This document shows, in pieces, positions 31,018 through 43,330 of a stretch of 64,000 bases of DNA. A program made the position numbers and the translations under genes. The notes below the pieces were generated by a model. That model saw only the letters and a program-made list of their open reading frames with translations. It was not told the origin of the DNA and did not search any database. The DNA comes from Carnegiea gigantea. Its lineage: Eukaryota; Streptophyta; Magnoliopsida; Caryophyllales; Cactaceae. The DNA lies in assembly GCA_029747015.1 (NCBI GenBank), contig JAKOGI010000085.1:454501-518500 (forward strand), read 5' to 3'. Position 1 is the stretch's first letter, and the number at the start of each line of letters is the position of its first letter.

Positions 31018-33847
31018 ATTTCATGTATCTTATATCCTTGCCTTCCACGAACCCCAAGAAAGATAGTGGCTAGAGTAATTTCAACACTACGCATGCACAC
31101 ATGCATTACTCATACATTAGCCTGACTCGGGCTATAGGAATGGGAAGGGCATGGGCTTGGGCTCTTATTGACCAATCTTTTAGGGCAAATTCGGCTACTT
31201 ATTTTCGGAAAGTTATCGTTACAACATCTCGCTTCCATCTCAATAACAATGTTCTACATTATTGTTGCTGATTTTTCTTCGCCAAACATCTTTTGTCTTT
31301 GTATGTTTTACGTCCTCTTCTGTCGACAACTTAATGCTTTCAGCTATAGCAAGACATACACCAAAGACGCTAAACATTCCTCCTAAACTGTTTTAGGTGA
31401 CTGTTCAAGGATCTTCAACATCGTTCGATTTAGTATGCAGTTCCAGCCGCTAACTTCCCATGTATTCTTAGAGATCAATTGCTTACGAGTCCTCAATGCA
31501 CGATTTGAGTAAGCAAATTTGGTTTTCGAACAGTGGATTATTACGCCACTGCGCAACATCCCTTTTTTTGCCCTTGTACGTTAAGTTTGTTCTTAAACTA
31601 TTAGTTGCAATCCTTAACTTTTTTCTAATAATAAGTAATATTAATTTTTTTAAGTGATTTACTATAATAATATATGAGAGTTAAAACGTGTAAGTAAATT
31701 GCTTGGTACTTCTTTTACTACATAATAACTTATATTTAATGTCATCCCCTCCTCCCAAACCAGCCAATGAAAAAAAAAACACCAAATCGCAAATAAGTTT
31801 TTAAAGTTATTTTGCCATGTGACAGACCAACAAGTGCTTGAAAAGGGATGACAAAATACTTATAAAGAGATCGAAAATCCGAGACAAATGAAGCACAGAA
31901 TTGGTGACCTAGATGGCATATCCTTGGCTTCAGAAACTCATCAGGCAATTAAGCATGTGGTCTACTAAGTAAGTACGACGTGGCCTTCTTGATTATGCAT
32001 ACCTTCAGTTGCTTGTTTTTGAATATGAATGAATGTTGAATGCTATGAACATGTTGCTAGGTACATATGCAGGGTTACTTCCATATTCAAAAAGACCATG
32101 TATCTTATAGGACCAACAATTATGTAGCTTTCAAGATGTACTTCCAGGCAGCTCACCAGACACATTGAGCACATCGCATTATGTGCTTCATCTTTTATGT
32201 TCTCGACAATTTGAGATTTGTGGTGCATATTTAATAGCTATAATTTTAAGGTTCATCATTTCCCGGAATCTTCCATTCCATCTTATTTAAAATTAGGAAA
32301 AATCACAATCTATTCTGGAATCTAAAGGCAAGAATCTACATTAATTTATGTAGCAAAAAAGGGGAAGAATTAGAAAGATCTATGTCCTTTCTTATTCAAA
32401 AGCAAAAAACTTTTCAACTCTTCTTTATTCAACAACGCCTTGGACATTGAAAAGTGTACCGATGTCATGTCACAATTTTTTTCCACCCAAACCATGGATT
32501 TATTATTTTATTAAAATAAAGAAAAAAAAAAACTAGTGAACCGAATTGATTTTCCTGAACTCAAATTGAGCTCCCATGTTCACATGTCACCCGCGTCCCT
32601 TTCGTCAGTTAAACCTCTACATAAGGGAAAATTTTCTATTTAAGGGGTTAGCTATCATTTGGATTTACAAACATCTCCAAACTTTACGGGGTTAGAGTAC
32701 GTTAAAGAATATTGAGTTTAGTGAATTCTTGTGAATAGTTTGATGATAATTTTCTTCCTATTATAATCTAAAGTTTGTTCTCTTTCTCTCTCTTTTACTT
32801 AACCAATTTAATTGTTATCATTGATCATGCTCATTTGGCATTGTTTGGATTTATTAATGATCATCAATGGCGAATTTTTCTTGTGTGGGTTTAGGATTGA
32901 GAGCTATTATGCCTACATAAAGTTAGGAAGTGCTTCCCTTTGCCTTAGTTTGCTCATTTCCTAGGGGGTTCTCTCCTTACCACCAAGTGTTCGGTGAAAT
33001 GCCCAACAGAGCATTTCATCTTACATTTGAGGCTAATAGCTTCATTGAAAGACAACTCATTGGTTGATATGGTTTGGAATATAATGGTTGACCTTTGGCA
33101 TAAAAATCCCCCTTTTTTTGGGTGTAAGGCCATGAGTATGGTGAAGTGCTAGATGGATATGGCAATACACCAAGGGCACACAATAAACTACATTGGGCAT
33201 CAGCTAGCTCACATTGAGAACGACATTTTTAGAGGCATGGAGTTTCATTTCCGATGTAAATTTGTGCATGAACTCTGCTCGGTTGAATCTTTGGAAACAT
33301 ATAATATAAAAGGTTAGCAAAACTAAAATAATAGCATCAGAGTTCAATAAGCAGAGATGCTAGTGGAAGGGCTTGAACCTCCGACCTTGTGGTTAAAGAT
33401 CCTCCAACAAAAATGAAAAGGATCAAAAAAGCAAGCAATCATCTAAAATTTCATCAAAGTTAGAGAATTGATTTCGAAATAACATATTTGAACTTGAATC
33501 TTTTGGCATGTTATAAACGACGAGTTGTTGATTCACACACTATCGTGTTTGCTTTGTATGCGAAGTACAGAATGCCTTTAATATTATTCAATAATTTACG
33601 GTTTTGAAATTTATCTATCTATAACTGAAAAATGATAATCAACTAAATGAAAAACTGCTTGAAAAGATGCCTGGAAAAAATCTGAAAATGATAGCAAGTC
33701 CAAAGTAAAAAGTACGAAACATTAAAAAAAATACAACAACTAAAGTGACAAATAATCATACAAAATGGAAGGAAATAGACACAATGTAAACTCTTTAGAT
33801 ATTTGAAACTCCCACATAACTAAGTTAATATTAGACTTACATCCATG
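31018..33847. repeat. 3.26-kb tandem repeat, copy D, right part
   Basis: Resumes with ATTTCATGTATCTTATATCC after the duplicated AGAGC. Same landmark order as copies A-C. A deletion near 33396 removes the 5' half of the tRNA-like sequence and about 150 bases beyond. With the insertion removed, copy D to copy E spacing is about 3.1 kb. Confidence 0.9.
33359..33396 (-). pseudogene. Truncated tRNA-Asn-like sequence, array copy D
   Basis: Only the 3' half remains: acceptor 3' strand, T arm (GGAGGTTCAAGCCC, the best B box of the four copies) and variable loop, ending at the anticodon-arm side (TTAACCACAAGG). The rest is removed by a deletion that joins GTGGTTAA to AGATCCTCC. Confidence 0.8.
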
Positions 33848-35211
33848 TACGTTCTGACCAAATTGTAGCCAAAAATTATGGTATAGGACAACATTTTCCA
33901 CACGAAAAAAGAATTCAAAGGGGCATTTGCAATGAATCTCAGAGGGTGTGCTTGTAGGTTTCAAGGGATTTGAAGCCTTCGTAAAATTATCAACATAGGG
34001 TTTCTAAGCTAAAGGTCTCACTCAGAAGTGTTGGAGTTTCTTCAAATGTAGATCAAAACATATTTTTCATTGGGTAACTTTTTGGTCTCCCAAAAGAAAT
34101 TTCTTCAAAGAGCGCTTCATTTATCTAATATCCGTGTCTTCCACGACCCTCTAGAAAACTAGTGACTAGAGTAATTTCAAGATTACAGATGCACACACGC
34201 ACCACTCATCTATCAGCCTGCGTTGGGCTATGTGAATGGGAAGGGCATGGGTTTGGGCTCTTATTGATTAATCTTATTGACTAATCTTTTGGGGCAAATT
34301 CGGCTGCTTATTTTTGGCAAGTTATCGTTATAACATCTCATTTCTATCTCAATAAGTATATTATCTACATTGTCGTTCCTGATTTTTCTTCACCAAACCT
34401 TTTTTGTCTTTGTATGTTTCATGTCCTCTTCTATCTACAACTTAAAGCTTTCAACTACAGCATGGCATACACCAATGACACTAAACATTCCTCCTAAACT
34501 GTTTTAGGTGACTGTACAATGATCCCCATCATTGTTCAATTTAGCACGCAGTTCGAGCAGCTAACTTGCCATGTATTCTTTGAGATAAATTGCTTACATG
34601 TCCCTAGCGTATGATTTCTGCAAGCAAAATCGATGCTAGAATAGTGGACTATCATGCCACTGCATAACATCCCTTTTTTGCCCTTTAGATGTTAAGTTTG
34701 TTCCTGAACTACTAGTCGCCATCGTTAACTTTTTTCTGAAAATAAGTAATACTAATTTAAAAAAAATTCTTGCTATAGTAATATAAAAGAATTAAATTGT
34801 CTAAGTTAAGTGCTTGGCACTTCTTTCACTACAAATCATCTTATATTTAATGTCATCCACTGCCCTGAAACCAACCAAAAAAAAAAAAAGAACACCAAAT
34901 TGTAAAAGAAGTTTTTGCAATTATCTTGCAATGTGATGGACCAACAAATGCATCCAAAGGGATGATGCAATAGTTCGAAAGAGACCGAAAATCCGAGACA
35001 AACACAGCTCTGAGTTGATGACCCAGATGACATATTTTTGGCTTTAGAAACTGATCAGGCATTGAATCATGTGGTCTACTTAATAAGTACAGTGTGGCCT
35101 TCTTGATTATGCATAGCATCAGTTCCCTTTCTTGTTTTTGAATATGAATGAATGTTAAAAGCTGAAACATGTTGCAATGTACATAAGTAGAGTTACACAC
35201 TGGAAAAAGAC
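33848..35211. repeat. 3.26-kb tandem repeat, copy E, truncated
   Basis: Starts TACGTTCTGACC; anchor GTGTTGGAG at 34028. It is cut at 35211 (GGAAAAAGAC) by the LARD array. Copy A reads GGAAAAAGACCACATATG at this place, which identifies the insertion point. Confidence 0.9.
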
Positions 35212-37064
35212 TATAACACCCCCAGCCTCTAGGGTCAGGAAGCGTTACATTTTCTTGACTTCTTACGTAAATTTCTGGGGTGAAACGGACAGAATTTCCC
35301 TAAAAACTGACCATTTCCAGGCTAAAAGCCTTACAATAAGTCCCTGTAATCAACGGAAGTGGAAAACATTAAAAGAAACTCAATGGCCACACGCCGGAGT
35401 CTATAACTCAATATGCCACCCGCTCGGAATACACCAAACAGAGTAGTTCATTAATAAGGAATAAATGAAATATACAACTCAACGGTTCACACAACCGGAG
35501 TATTGGGATTTACATCCCAAAACATAACTAACTTTAAAAGAGAAGACATCTAACTATTTAGATGGTTGGCTCATACGGCCATACAGAGCGACCTTGATAC
35601 CATATGCATTACATGAACTAGCATAGTTGTTTACAGACGTTTATACACTAAGAATACTGTACATGACTTCGTTAAGAACATAAGTAGGCACATATCACTC
35701 TTTTTTAATCAAGAGCAAACTTCAACTCTGCATAAGAGGCTTGACTTTCACCTGTCACAAAGAAAACCTGGGGAAAAGGGGAAAGAGTAGTGGGATGAGC
35801 AGCCACATGCTCAGTGAGTGTCCCCCGACCCCCTTAAAACCAAAACCATTGCAGGCAATAATATCTTTAATAGTCACATATCACGTACTCATACTTTACT
35901 ATCATATTAGGCATTCTCGGAGTTCTTATGAAATACTACTAATCATAAACTTCATTTTAGCCGTTGAAACTCATGTTTAGGCCTTTGAATTTTTTTAACT
36001 AACAAGCACTTAGCACATAAGCAAGCATCGAGGGCTAAGCATAGAAACTTTCTTTCATAGCTTAAGCATAGGGATCTTTCTTTTTCTTAAATATAGCTTC
36101 TTAGTACTCCATTTAAACTATGCATAAAACCTCATCCATATGATGTGCACATAAGGTTATCTTTTTATTTCATAATCATACTTGCCTTGGTATTTCATTC
36201 ATTTGATATGCATAAGGCACACACACATTTCAAGTCTCATTCATAGGGTATGCGTGAACATGCTCATAAGGCTTTCTTTTTCATGATCGTATCTTATTTA
36301 GCATCTCATTCATAAGTTATACTTGGAATGTTCACATAACGCTTTGCTTTCATTAGCATGCTTTACTTAGATTTCATTCATATGATATGCACACGCATCT
36401 TTCTTTGTTTTCGTGAAAATACTTCACTTAACCTTACTTAAAATCTCTTACACATTTCATTCTTAAGAAAAGCACATAACATGCATAGAAAACTTTTTTT
36501 CTTTTCTTGAAAGCAGTTTGCTTAGCCTCTTGAGGCTCTTGTTCTTTCAAAAGACATTTCATTTCGTATTGGTCATGCAAAGACCCTTATAAGCTTTTCA
36601 TATCTCATTTCATATGGCCTATTGGGGCCCGTAAAAACCTTCTTTCCTTTCGAAACGTATAAAATGGCAAAGTGCCAATTGCTTTTCTTTGCTTTTTAGG
36701 AAAATACATCTGGCATAAGATCATTATAGGGTGCTGATTGGGTGAGATCTACTCGCAACCCCATAGTGAGACCTAATGCTCACACTTTAGCTCTTACTCC
36801 AGGGATGGCTACATATAACATATCAGACCATTGCATTACCCTCATTAGGGTCTTCTAGGGTAACATCATTCATATCATATCATATTGTCCGAAGCACATT
36901 ATCTTAGCCAATTTAAAGCATATCGGCCATAGCGGCTAATAATTTTGCTGCCTCTCACAGCAAAATACCTTGCATACAACTTATGCATTTATGAAACTCT
37001 TTAGGGATTCCCCTATTCGAGCGAGTTCACTCCCAAATCTGTATTCATTTAGTTAAAATAGGCC
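35212..37064 (-). repeat. LARD LTR1, left part
   Basis: Begins TATAACACCCCCAGCC (the other LTRs begin TGTAACAC) and is interrupted at 37064 by the SIRE-like element. Contains repeated CATTTCATTCATATGATATGCA-type words (36150-36420) with no coding content. Relative to LTR2 and LTR3 it lacks about 34 bases near 36853. Confidence 0.9.
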
Positions 37065-38661
37065 TGTTAGATTTGAGAGTACACGAACGCAAGAGGAGGG
37101 TGAATTGTGTTGGCAAATTTTCGCAATTTCTGGGAACAAGCTTGGAACTTGTTTGGACGGACTGTTTGTAAAGTGCTCAGAAAGTGTAAAGCAGCAGAAA
37201 TAAGTGGAAAAGTGAGAACACAAGATTTTTACGTGGAAACACCTCGAGCCCAACCGAGGCGAAAACCACGACCTACCCCAGTAGGATTTTTCACACACTT
37301 CCACTAAACGGGCTAAACACGTTACAAAGGTAACCTTCTCTGTTACAATTGCAACACACGTAACTGTCTACCCTTAGACTAGTTACACACTACGTCCTAG
37401 TCTCCCAGACTTGGACACACTCACGTAATCGTCTCCCCAAGACGAATTACACACGTCCAAAGCCTCCCTAGGCTTGGACACACTCAACTCTCACTTTGAT
37501 GAAAGAAGAGAATAAAAACACCTTACTTTTGTGCTTCTAACTAAGCGAATGTAAGGTACAATTTTTGCTCCTAGTATGCCAAGGAAGATGACTCAATTTT
37601 CACACACACTTTGAAGGTTTTTATGAAAATATGATTTACAAGTTAAATCCCTAGAAAAACCGTGTAAAAACTTTCTCAAAAATATTTATGAAATCGTGTG
37701 CAAAGCCGTGTATAAAACCGTGTGTGTGTCTCAATGTGCAGGTGGAGAAGCTTCTTAAATAGTAGAGGGCAACAAGATCTTTTGTGTGCTTGAGCCACAA
37801 GTATAAGATCTTTTTGCTCTTAAAAAGATTATGAAAAGTGACTAATATTTTCAGTAGCCAAATCCTGAAATTTCCTATCTTCTTATTCATATTCCAAAAA
37901 TAAAAGTTTGATTTATTTTGTAATAGATTTCCCTTAAAAGCTAGACTCAAAATCTCCACAATATATTTTCAAAGCCAAAGATTGACTTATCCTGGGTTTA
38001 ATGATAACAGAAAATATATCTCAAATAATTTCGAAAAACTATCAGCCCAGGAATTTGGAAAAACCTGTGAAAAATCGTTTTGGCTTGAAAACAGTCTGAA
38101 CCCTGATCTCAGAACTGATCTGTGACAGTGTTCTTAAAAATCATTCAAAGTAAATGTTAAATCGAGTTCTTCCAAGTGGCATATTAACAAGAATATATGA
38201 AAATAAAACTTATGATGGACCAAGACTCTTGTTGAATCAACCGTACAGCATCTATAGGATCTTGACTTGTTACTTTAATGCTGTGGTGCTGCTCAGAACT
38301 GTTTCCTGAGCTGTTTCTGGCGTTCTTCATGCCTCTGATGCGCTTTGAGTTCTTTGCCATTCAGCTGTTCTGAGGATCTGTTCTTAAGACCTGTTGCTAT
38401 GATGTTACTCAGAACTATTTCCTGAGTTGTTTCTTAAGTACTCCATGCCTTTGATATGCTTTAAGTTCTTTGCCATTCACCTGTTCTGAGGACCTGTTCT
38501 TAAGACCTGTTCTCTACCATGGTTAATCAAGCAATTTCAAAGTTTTCCAAATAGTATTTGGAACCTGTTTGATCAACACACTCAAGTGTATATTCCATTT
38601 GTGTTTGTTATTATCAAAACCTTACATTACATAAGGATGGGGTTAACAATTTCCCAACAAT
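37065..38661 (-). repeat. 3' LTR of the SIRE-like element
   Basis: 1597 bp, TGTTAGATTT to CCCAACA. Holds a two-copy internal repeat of about 116 bp (starts 38292 and 38408, CTCAGAACT) rich in the word CCTGTTCT. The short open frames near 37053-37304 and 37651-37959 occur in both LTRs and are not genes. Confidence 0.93.
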
Positions 38662-38675
38662 TTTCCCCTTTTTGA
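38662..38675 (-). other. Polypurine tract of the SIRE-like element
   Basis: AAAAAGGGGAAAAT on the element strand, touching the 3' LTR. Confidence 0.85.
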
Positions 38676-39182
38676 TGATGACAAACCAAATGACCATATT
38701 GACATAAAAGGCAAAAGCAGGTTTCAAGATAAAATGTTCATGGTCAAGCCCATACGTTCATGGTCAAGCCCATCTTCCCCCTTTTTGTTTTGAGAAGTCA
38801 ACTGAAGCTAGGTCGAACTTATATCTAGGTCAAACTTATCCTGGTCATGCCATCTTCACCCTTTTGGCATCATCGCAAAAGGGTGGTTAGGTCAAACAAG
38901 AGAAGCAGGGTGTTTGCAGTCACCACCTCTTGGGTAATAGAGGAAAAACAACCTGTGTTACACTCAAGTATATGGTATGGTAATGATATTGGCCATCCGA
39001 GTCACGCATAAACAAATAACAACAAGAAGACAAGCATGGCACACATTATAGTAGATCCAACCAAGATTAGCAAAAACCATTGCCAGGCACAAAGCACAAC
39101 CAGATAGCTAGAAACAGTTGTTGAGAACAGGGTGGAAAATAAAGAAAGGCAGAACAGGGAAGGATCAGGGGGTTGAGTTGAT

Positions 39183-41170
39183 TCAGGGTGGAGGAGAAGA
39201 GAGTTTGGCTGTGAGGATGGAGAGAATTGATAGCAGATCCTCATGGCACTTGGCATTGAGAGCCTTCTCCTCGGCAAGTGCAGCATTAACCTCAGTGAGC
39301 TCGGTCTTCAACCGGTTTTGGTCCAGAAGTAAGGCATCAACAGAAGGCTCACTGGAGGAAGAACTAGGAACAGGGGTAAAGGGTGTTCGAGGCCCCTGTT
39401 TGGAATCAGCAGTCTCACCCTTTGCAAGCTTGAACCCACAACTGATTAGGGTGCTACTACCTATCTCATCTGTCACTTGCACCCCGACCTTCTTCTGCAA
39501 AGAAACCCCAAAGTACTCAAAGACTGAAGTCAGAAGAAATCCATACCCCAGGTCATGTTCTCTAGCCGTGTTTGCAATGCGGGAGATATGACTAATCATG
39601 ATGGCTGGAGGTTGATCTGCTCTCCCCGGTCCAGGAGATCGGTAAGGCATTGATCCATTGCATCTGCAAGGTTATGCCCTTGGCCCCGGGGGATGATGTT
39701 TTTGATAATAAACCAGAAGAGCAACCAGTGACAAGGTGTCATCTCCCCTTTCTTGACTGACCTGGGTGTTTTCAACCCTGGTTGTTGACTCAACCTTTGA
39801 GTCAATTGGAGCAATCTTTCAGCTCCGAGTACTATCTTGTTTTCCCTTACATACACCCCAAAGCCCTCAGCAGGAACTCCTAGAATTTCTCCCAATTCCT
39901 TAGCATTGAACCGTACCCCCTTCCCATTGACCATACTTGTCACCACTCCGTTGGTGACATTACAGTGGGCATAGAATTCAGCTAAATTAGATACTGAACA
40001 CCCTCTCTGGGTGTTTACAAAGAGGTCGAGCCAACCTTGGGTTGTAAGCTTATCCAGGAACATCTCCAGGCCCTGTTCCTGAAAATAAGTAACTTTGACA
40101 ATTTTGCCCCGTACCACACTCTTTTGGAGAAAATGAGCTACTCGGTCTACGGTGGGCATGGTAGTTTTGGCTTTCGTGGATTTCGGTTCATCAGGCTTGG
40201 CTTTTATGGGCACCTCCTGATTAGAAGCAGCTTTTCTCTTTGATGAGACTCTTTTGGAAGAAGGCTTCACTGATGGACCAGAGGCAGGCACCTGTTTAGA
40301 AGTATTCTCCTCGGTTTCTAATTCTTCAGGCACCTGTTCTGACACTTGTTCTGAAACAGCTTTCCTTTTGGTTTGGGTGTTTTGGGTTTTTGCTGATGGA
40401 GATTGGGTAGATTCTTTGGTAGGTCTGGTAGAGGCTTTTGCAATAGAAGGTTGAGGTACTTGTTTTGGCTGAGAAGAACTAGAGAGTGAACCAGAACTAC
40501 GGGTTCGAGGTCTATAAACAGGTGTGGAAACAGGTTTTGAAGTGGTGGTTTTAAACCGACGTCTAGGCCCCCATTCAGCCGGTTTAGTTTTCTGGAAGAG
40601 CTGAGGTTGGAGGACCTCTATGGTTGACTCAGACCCATCACTGTTAGTCTCCTCAAGGTCTTCCACTCGATCCAAATTTATGATGAGGTCACCCATTATG
40701 TCAAAGAAAATCGGGGCACACCCTGTTCGGGCTTTCCCCAGTTCAGGAACAGGTTTAGACCCTGTTCGTGCTGTGTCCACTTCAGAAACATCATCAGACT
40801 GAGCCAGACCCTCATTGGTTTCAAAGATATCCTTAGACCCAGTCGGTTTCACATTGGGGTCAAACAACACCAAGTCCCATCCAAATACCAGTGGAACATT
40901 GTCCAATTCCATCCCCATCGTTCGCAAGTCCAAACACTTCAGAAAGCCAAAGATTGTAGAGTAAATGGGCAAAGGGGGTAGAGAATTAAACCCCGTACCT
41001 CTGATTTGTGCAGTCACGGTCGCCGCGGACAGGGGTAGAGAAGTGGGTGTTGGCGGCGACGCCATGCGTGGGCGCTTCGAGACTAGAGCTTGAGATATGG
41101 TGGTGCTGCGTTTCTCAGTGGTGAAGGAGCTGCTGCCGGAGTTCGCCATTGATGGTGAAGAGAAGCTCAA
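39183..41170 (-). pseudogene. Extra ORF of the SIRE-like element, putative plant transposon protein
   Basis: Open for 524 codons from 41170 to 39596, then a frameshift near 39600 continues in 39650-39183 for an ancestral total of about 660 residues. The N-terminal half is low-complexity (Ser/Thr/Lys/Pro) with repeated SEQVPEE-type words. The folded part (about residues 340-560) has QGWLDLFVNTQRGCS, LAEFYAHCNV, VRFNAKELGEILGVP and a Trp-rich helix before NIIPRGQGHN. This resembles the 'putative plant transposon protein' domain found in plant LTR elements (assigned from memory). The C-terminus has a coiled-coil-like stretch (LKTELTEVNAALAEEKAL). No transmembrane segment or signal peptide, so it is not a classical envelope. 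It is the longest open frame in the window. Confidence 0.75.
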
Positions 41171-41588
41171 GTTTTTGAGAGATTAGGGTTTAGGACTTGA
41201 GAGAGAAAGAGAGAGCGAAATTGAGAGGGTTTTGGTAAGCGACGTGAGCAGGCCAGGAAGTTAAGGAGGTACTGGCTTTCAACCGAAAAGAGGAGCATTA
41301 AGTCTCCCAGTTACGCACGTTTCAAAAAATCAACAACTGAATTAACTACCTGATTCACACAGAGTGACAAACAGTGGCCATACCTGTTCTTGGTACTTGT
41401 TCCTGCAATCAGTTGTTTGGTAACATGGGACAATAAGGGCAATATCATCAGACCTCAATGAGTGCCAACAAGTTGTATTCCACACATGTGCTAAATATAG
41501 CACCAAGTTTGACTGTAATCAATAATTTTAACAAGCTTGACCTGACAAGTCCTTTAACTAGACAAGCATTGGGGTTAATTAAGCATGC
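41171..41588 (-). other. Spacer between RNase H and the extra ORF
   Basis: 418 bases without a gene on the element strand, AT-rich, with a (GA)-rich stretch near 41200. It would carry the leader of the extra ORF or its splice signals; none is evident. Confidence 0.5.
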
Positions 41589-42050
41589 TCAAGTCGTTTT
41601 AATCAACCCTAACTCAAGTCTGTTCTTCTTGAACTGTTCTCTATTTAGTGCCTTGGTAAAAATATCAGCAATTTGCTCATTGGTGGCGCAGAAATTCATT
41701 GAAACCAAGCCTTTTTCAACATTGTCTCTCAAAAAGTGATGACGAATGTCAATATGTTTAGTCCTTTTATGTTGACAAGGGTTTTTAGAAATATTAATTG
41801 CACTTGTATTATCACAAAATATGGGAATGCATCCCGTGTCAACATAAAAATCTTTGAGTTGTTGCCTTATGCACAATAGTTGAGCACAATAAGAAGCAGC
41901 TGCAATATATTCAGCTTCTGCTGTGGACATAGTAACTGAGTGTTGTTTCTTGGTTGCCCAAGATACCAAACAGGGTCCAAGAAAATGAGCCATACCTGAG
42001 GTGCTTTTTTCTATCAACCAAGAAACCTTGCTGTAACCCAATCTGAATCT
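41589..42050 (-). pseudogene. RNase H of the SIRE-like element
   Basis: Ty1/copia RNase H with STSGMAHFLG, SVTMSTAEAEYIAAA (Glu) and IFCDNTSAINIS (Asp), then HIDIRHHFLRD and the C-terminal EQIADIFTKAL (Asp). The domain is open to its stop at 41589. Its N-terminal strand with the first Asp is disturbed at the deletion junction (about 42040-42060), where the RT is missing. Confidence 0.92.
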
Positions 42051-42589
42051 GTAAGAGCTTCATTAATATTTTTAGGCTCAATATTAGAGAGAAAAGCATA
42101 AAAAGCACAGAAATTTTTAAGCTTGGATCTTGTTTGCGCTCCGGTATTAATGTCAGACAAAATTTGATCAAGGGGGTACGAACTTTGGTGCTTCCATGGT
42201 CGTGGAGTAAGGAAGTCCACAGACACACTTTCTACTCTTGCTGGAATACTCGGTGGAACAGGTTCTAAAACTGTTCCCGAGCCTGTTTTGGAGCTTGTTT
42301 CTAAGCCTGTTTCCGAGCCTGTTCTGGAGCCTGTTTTTGGAGTGTTAGGCTGGTTTTGTTCCAAACTGGGTTTAGTAATACTTCCCCCTATTTGGTTCAG
42401 ACCTTGCCCATCTTTCAAGGAAACAGCTCCAGGCCCTGATCCATCCTCGGGATATTTACCTTCTTTATGTGTAAGCAATAAATTTTTCTTAGCAAGGCCT
42501 AGTTCGAAATCATCATCCTGTGCATCAATCTAAACTAGAGAGTTAGTTTCATCAAAAAGCACATGCACACTCTCCTCAACACACAAGGT
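42014..42589 (-). pseudogene. Integrase-RT linker of the SIRE-like element with RT deletion scar
   Basis: Holds a Gly/Thr/Ser/Pro-rich linker with short repeats of SETG/SKTG type (from the CCTGTT-rich DNA at 42245-42345), then [16 protein letters not shown] and NEALTDSDW, the sequence that normally leads into RT. At about 42045 it runs directly into RNase H (DRK..STSG). The whole RT, about 0.7-1 kb in copia elements, is therefore absent. Confidence 0.85.
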
Positions 42590-43330
42590 TCACTTATTAA
42601 ACACTTTGTAAGCCTTACTGTGTGAGGAGTACCCAAGAAATATTGCCTCATGACTCCTTGGATCAAATTTTCCTAAAGCATCTTTTCCATTATTATGCAC
42701 AAAACATTTACAACCAAATACTCTCAAATGCATAAGATTGGGTTTTCCACCTTTGAGAAGCTCATAAGGAGTTTTGTTTAGAATGGGTCTGATCATGCAT
42801 CTATTTATAATGTAACACGATGTGTTCAAAGCTTCGGCCCAAAAGTTTCTCGGAAGACCACTAGCAACAAGCATTGTTCTAGTCATGTCTTCTAGAGTAC
42901 AATTTTTCCGCTCTACCACCCCGTTCTGTTGGGGTGTTCTTGGGGCTGAAAAGTTATGATTAACACCATACTCATTACAATAGTCAATAAAGCTTGAATT
43001 TTCAAATTTTCTACCATGATCAGACCTTAGGCAAACCAATGAGTGTCCTACTCTCTTTTCAACCTTTTTAAGAAACGCAAGAAATTTTTCAAATGTTTCA
43101 TCTTTAGAAGCCAAAAACAAGGTCCATGTGAAACGAGAGTAATCATCCACTATCACAAGCACATACCTCTTTCCACATCGACTTGTGATCCTTATAGGAC
43201 CACACAAATCTACATTTAGCATCTCAAGAGGTCGGGTAGTGCTAACACAGTTTTTCCGTTTAAAAGAAGTTTTGACTTGTTTACCCCTGGCACAAACATT
43301 ACATACCTTGTCATCATTAAATTTGATGGA
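42590..43330 (-). pseudogene. Integrase core of the SIRE-like element
   Basis: The zinc-binding Cys pair is visible as CNVCARGKQ near 43300 in the frame upstream of 43222. The core has LNVDLCGPIR (Asp), CLRSDHGRKF (Asp) and QQNGVVERKN (Glu), so the DDE triad is intact. The GKR-like tail has HLRVFGCKCFVHN and AIFLGYSSHSKAYKVFN. Open from 43222 to 42590; a frameshift near 43330 separates it from the pre-integrase domain. Confidence 0.92.

Noticed and set aside
37053..37304. 83-codon and 102-codon frames in the SIRE-like LTRs (also 45739-45963, 37651-37959, 46316-46624)
   Set aside because: Present because the LTR is present twice; no domain and no codon signal.
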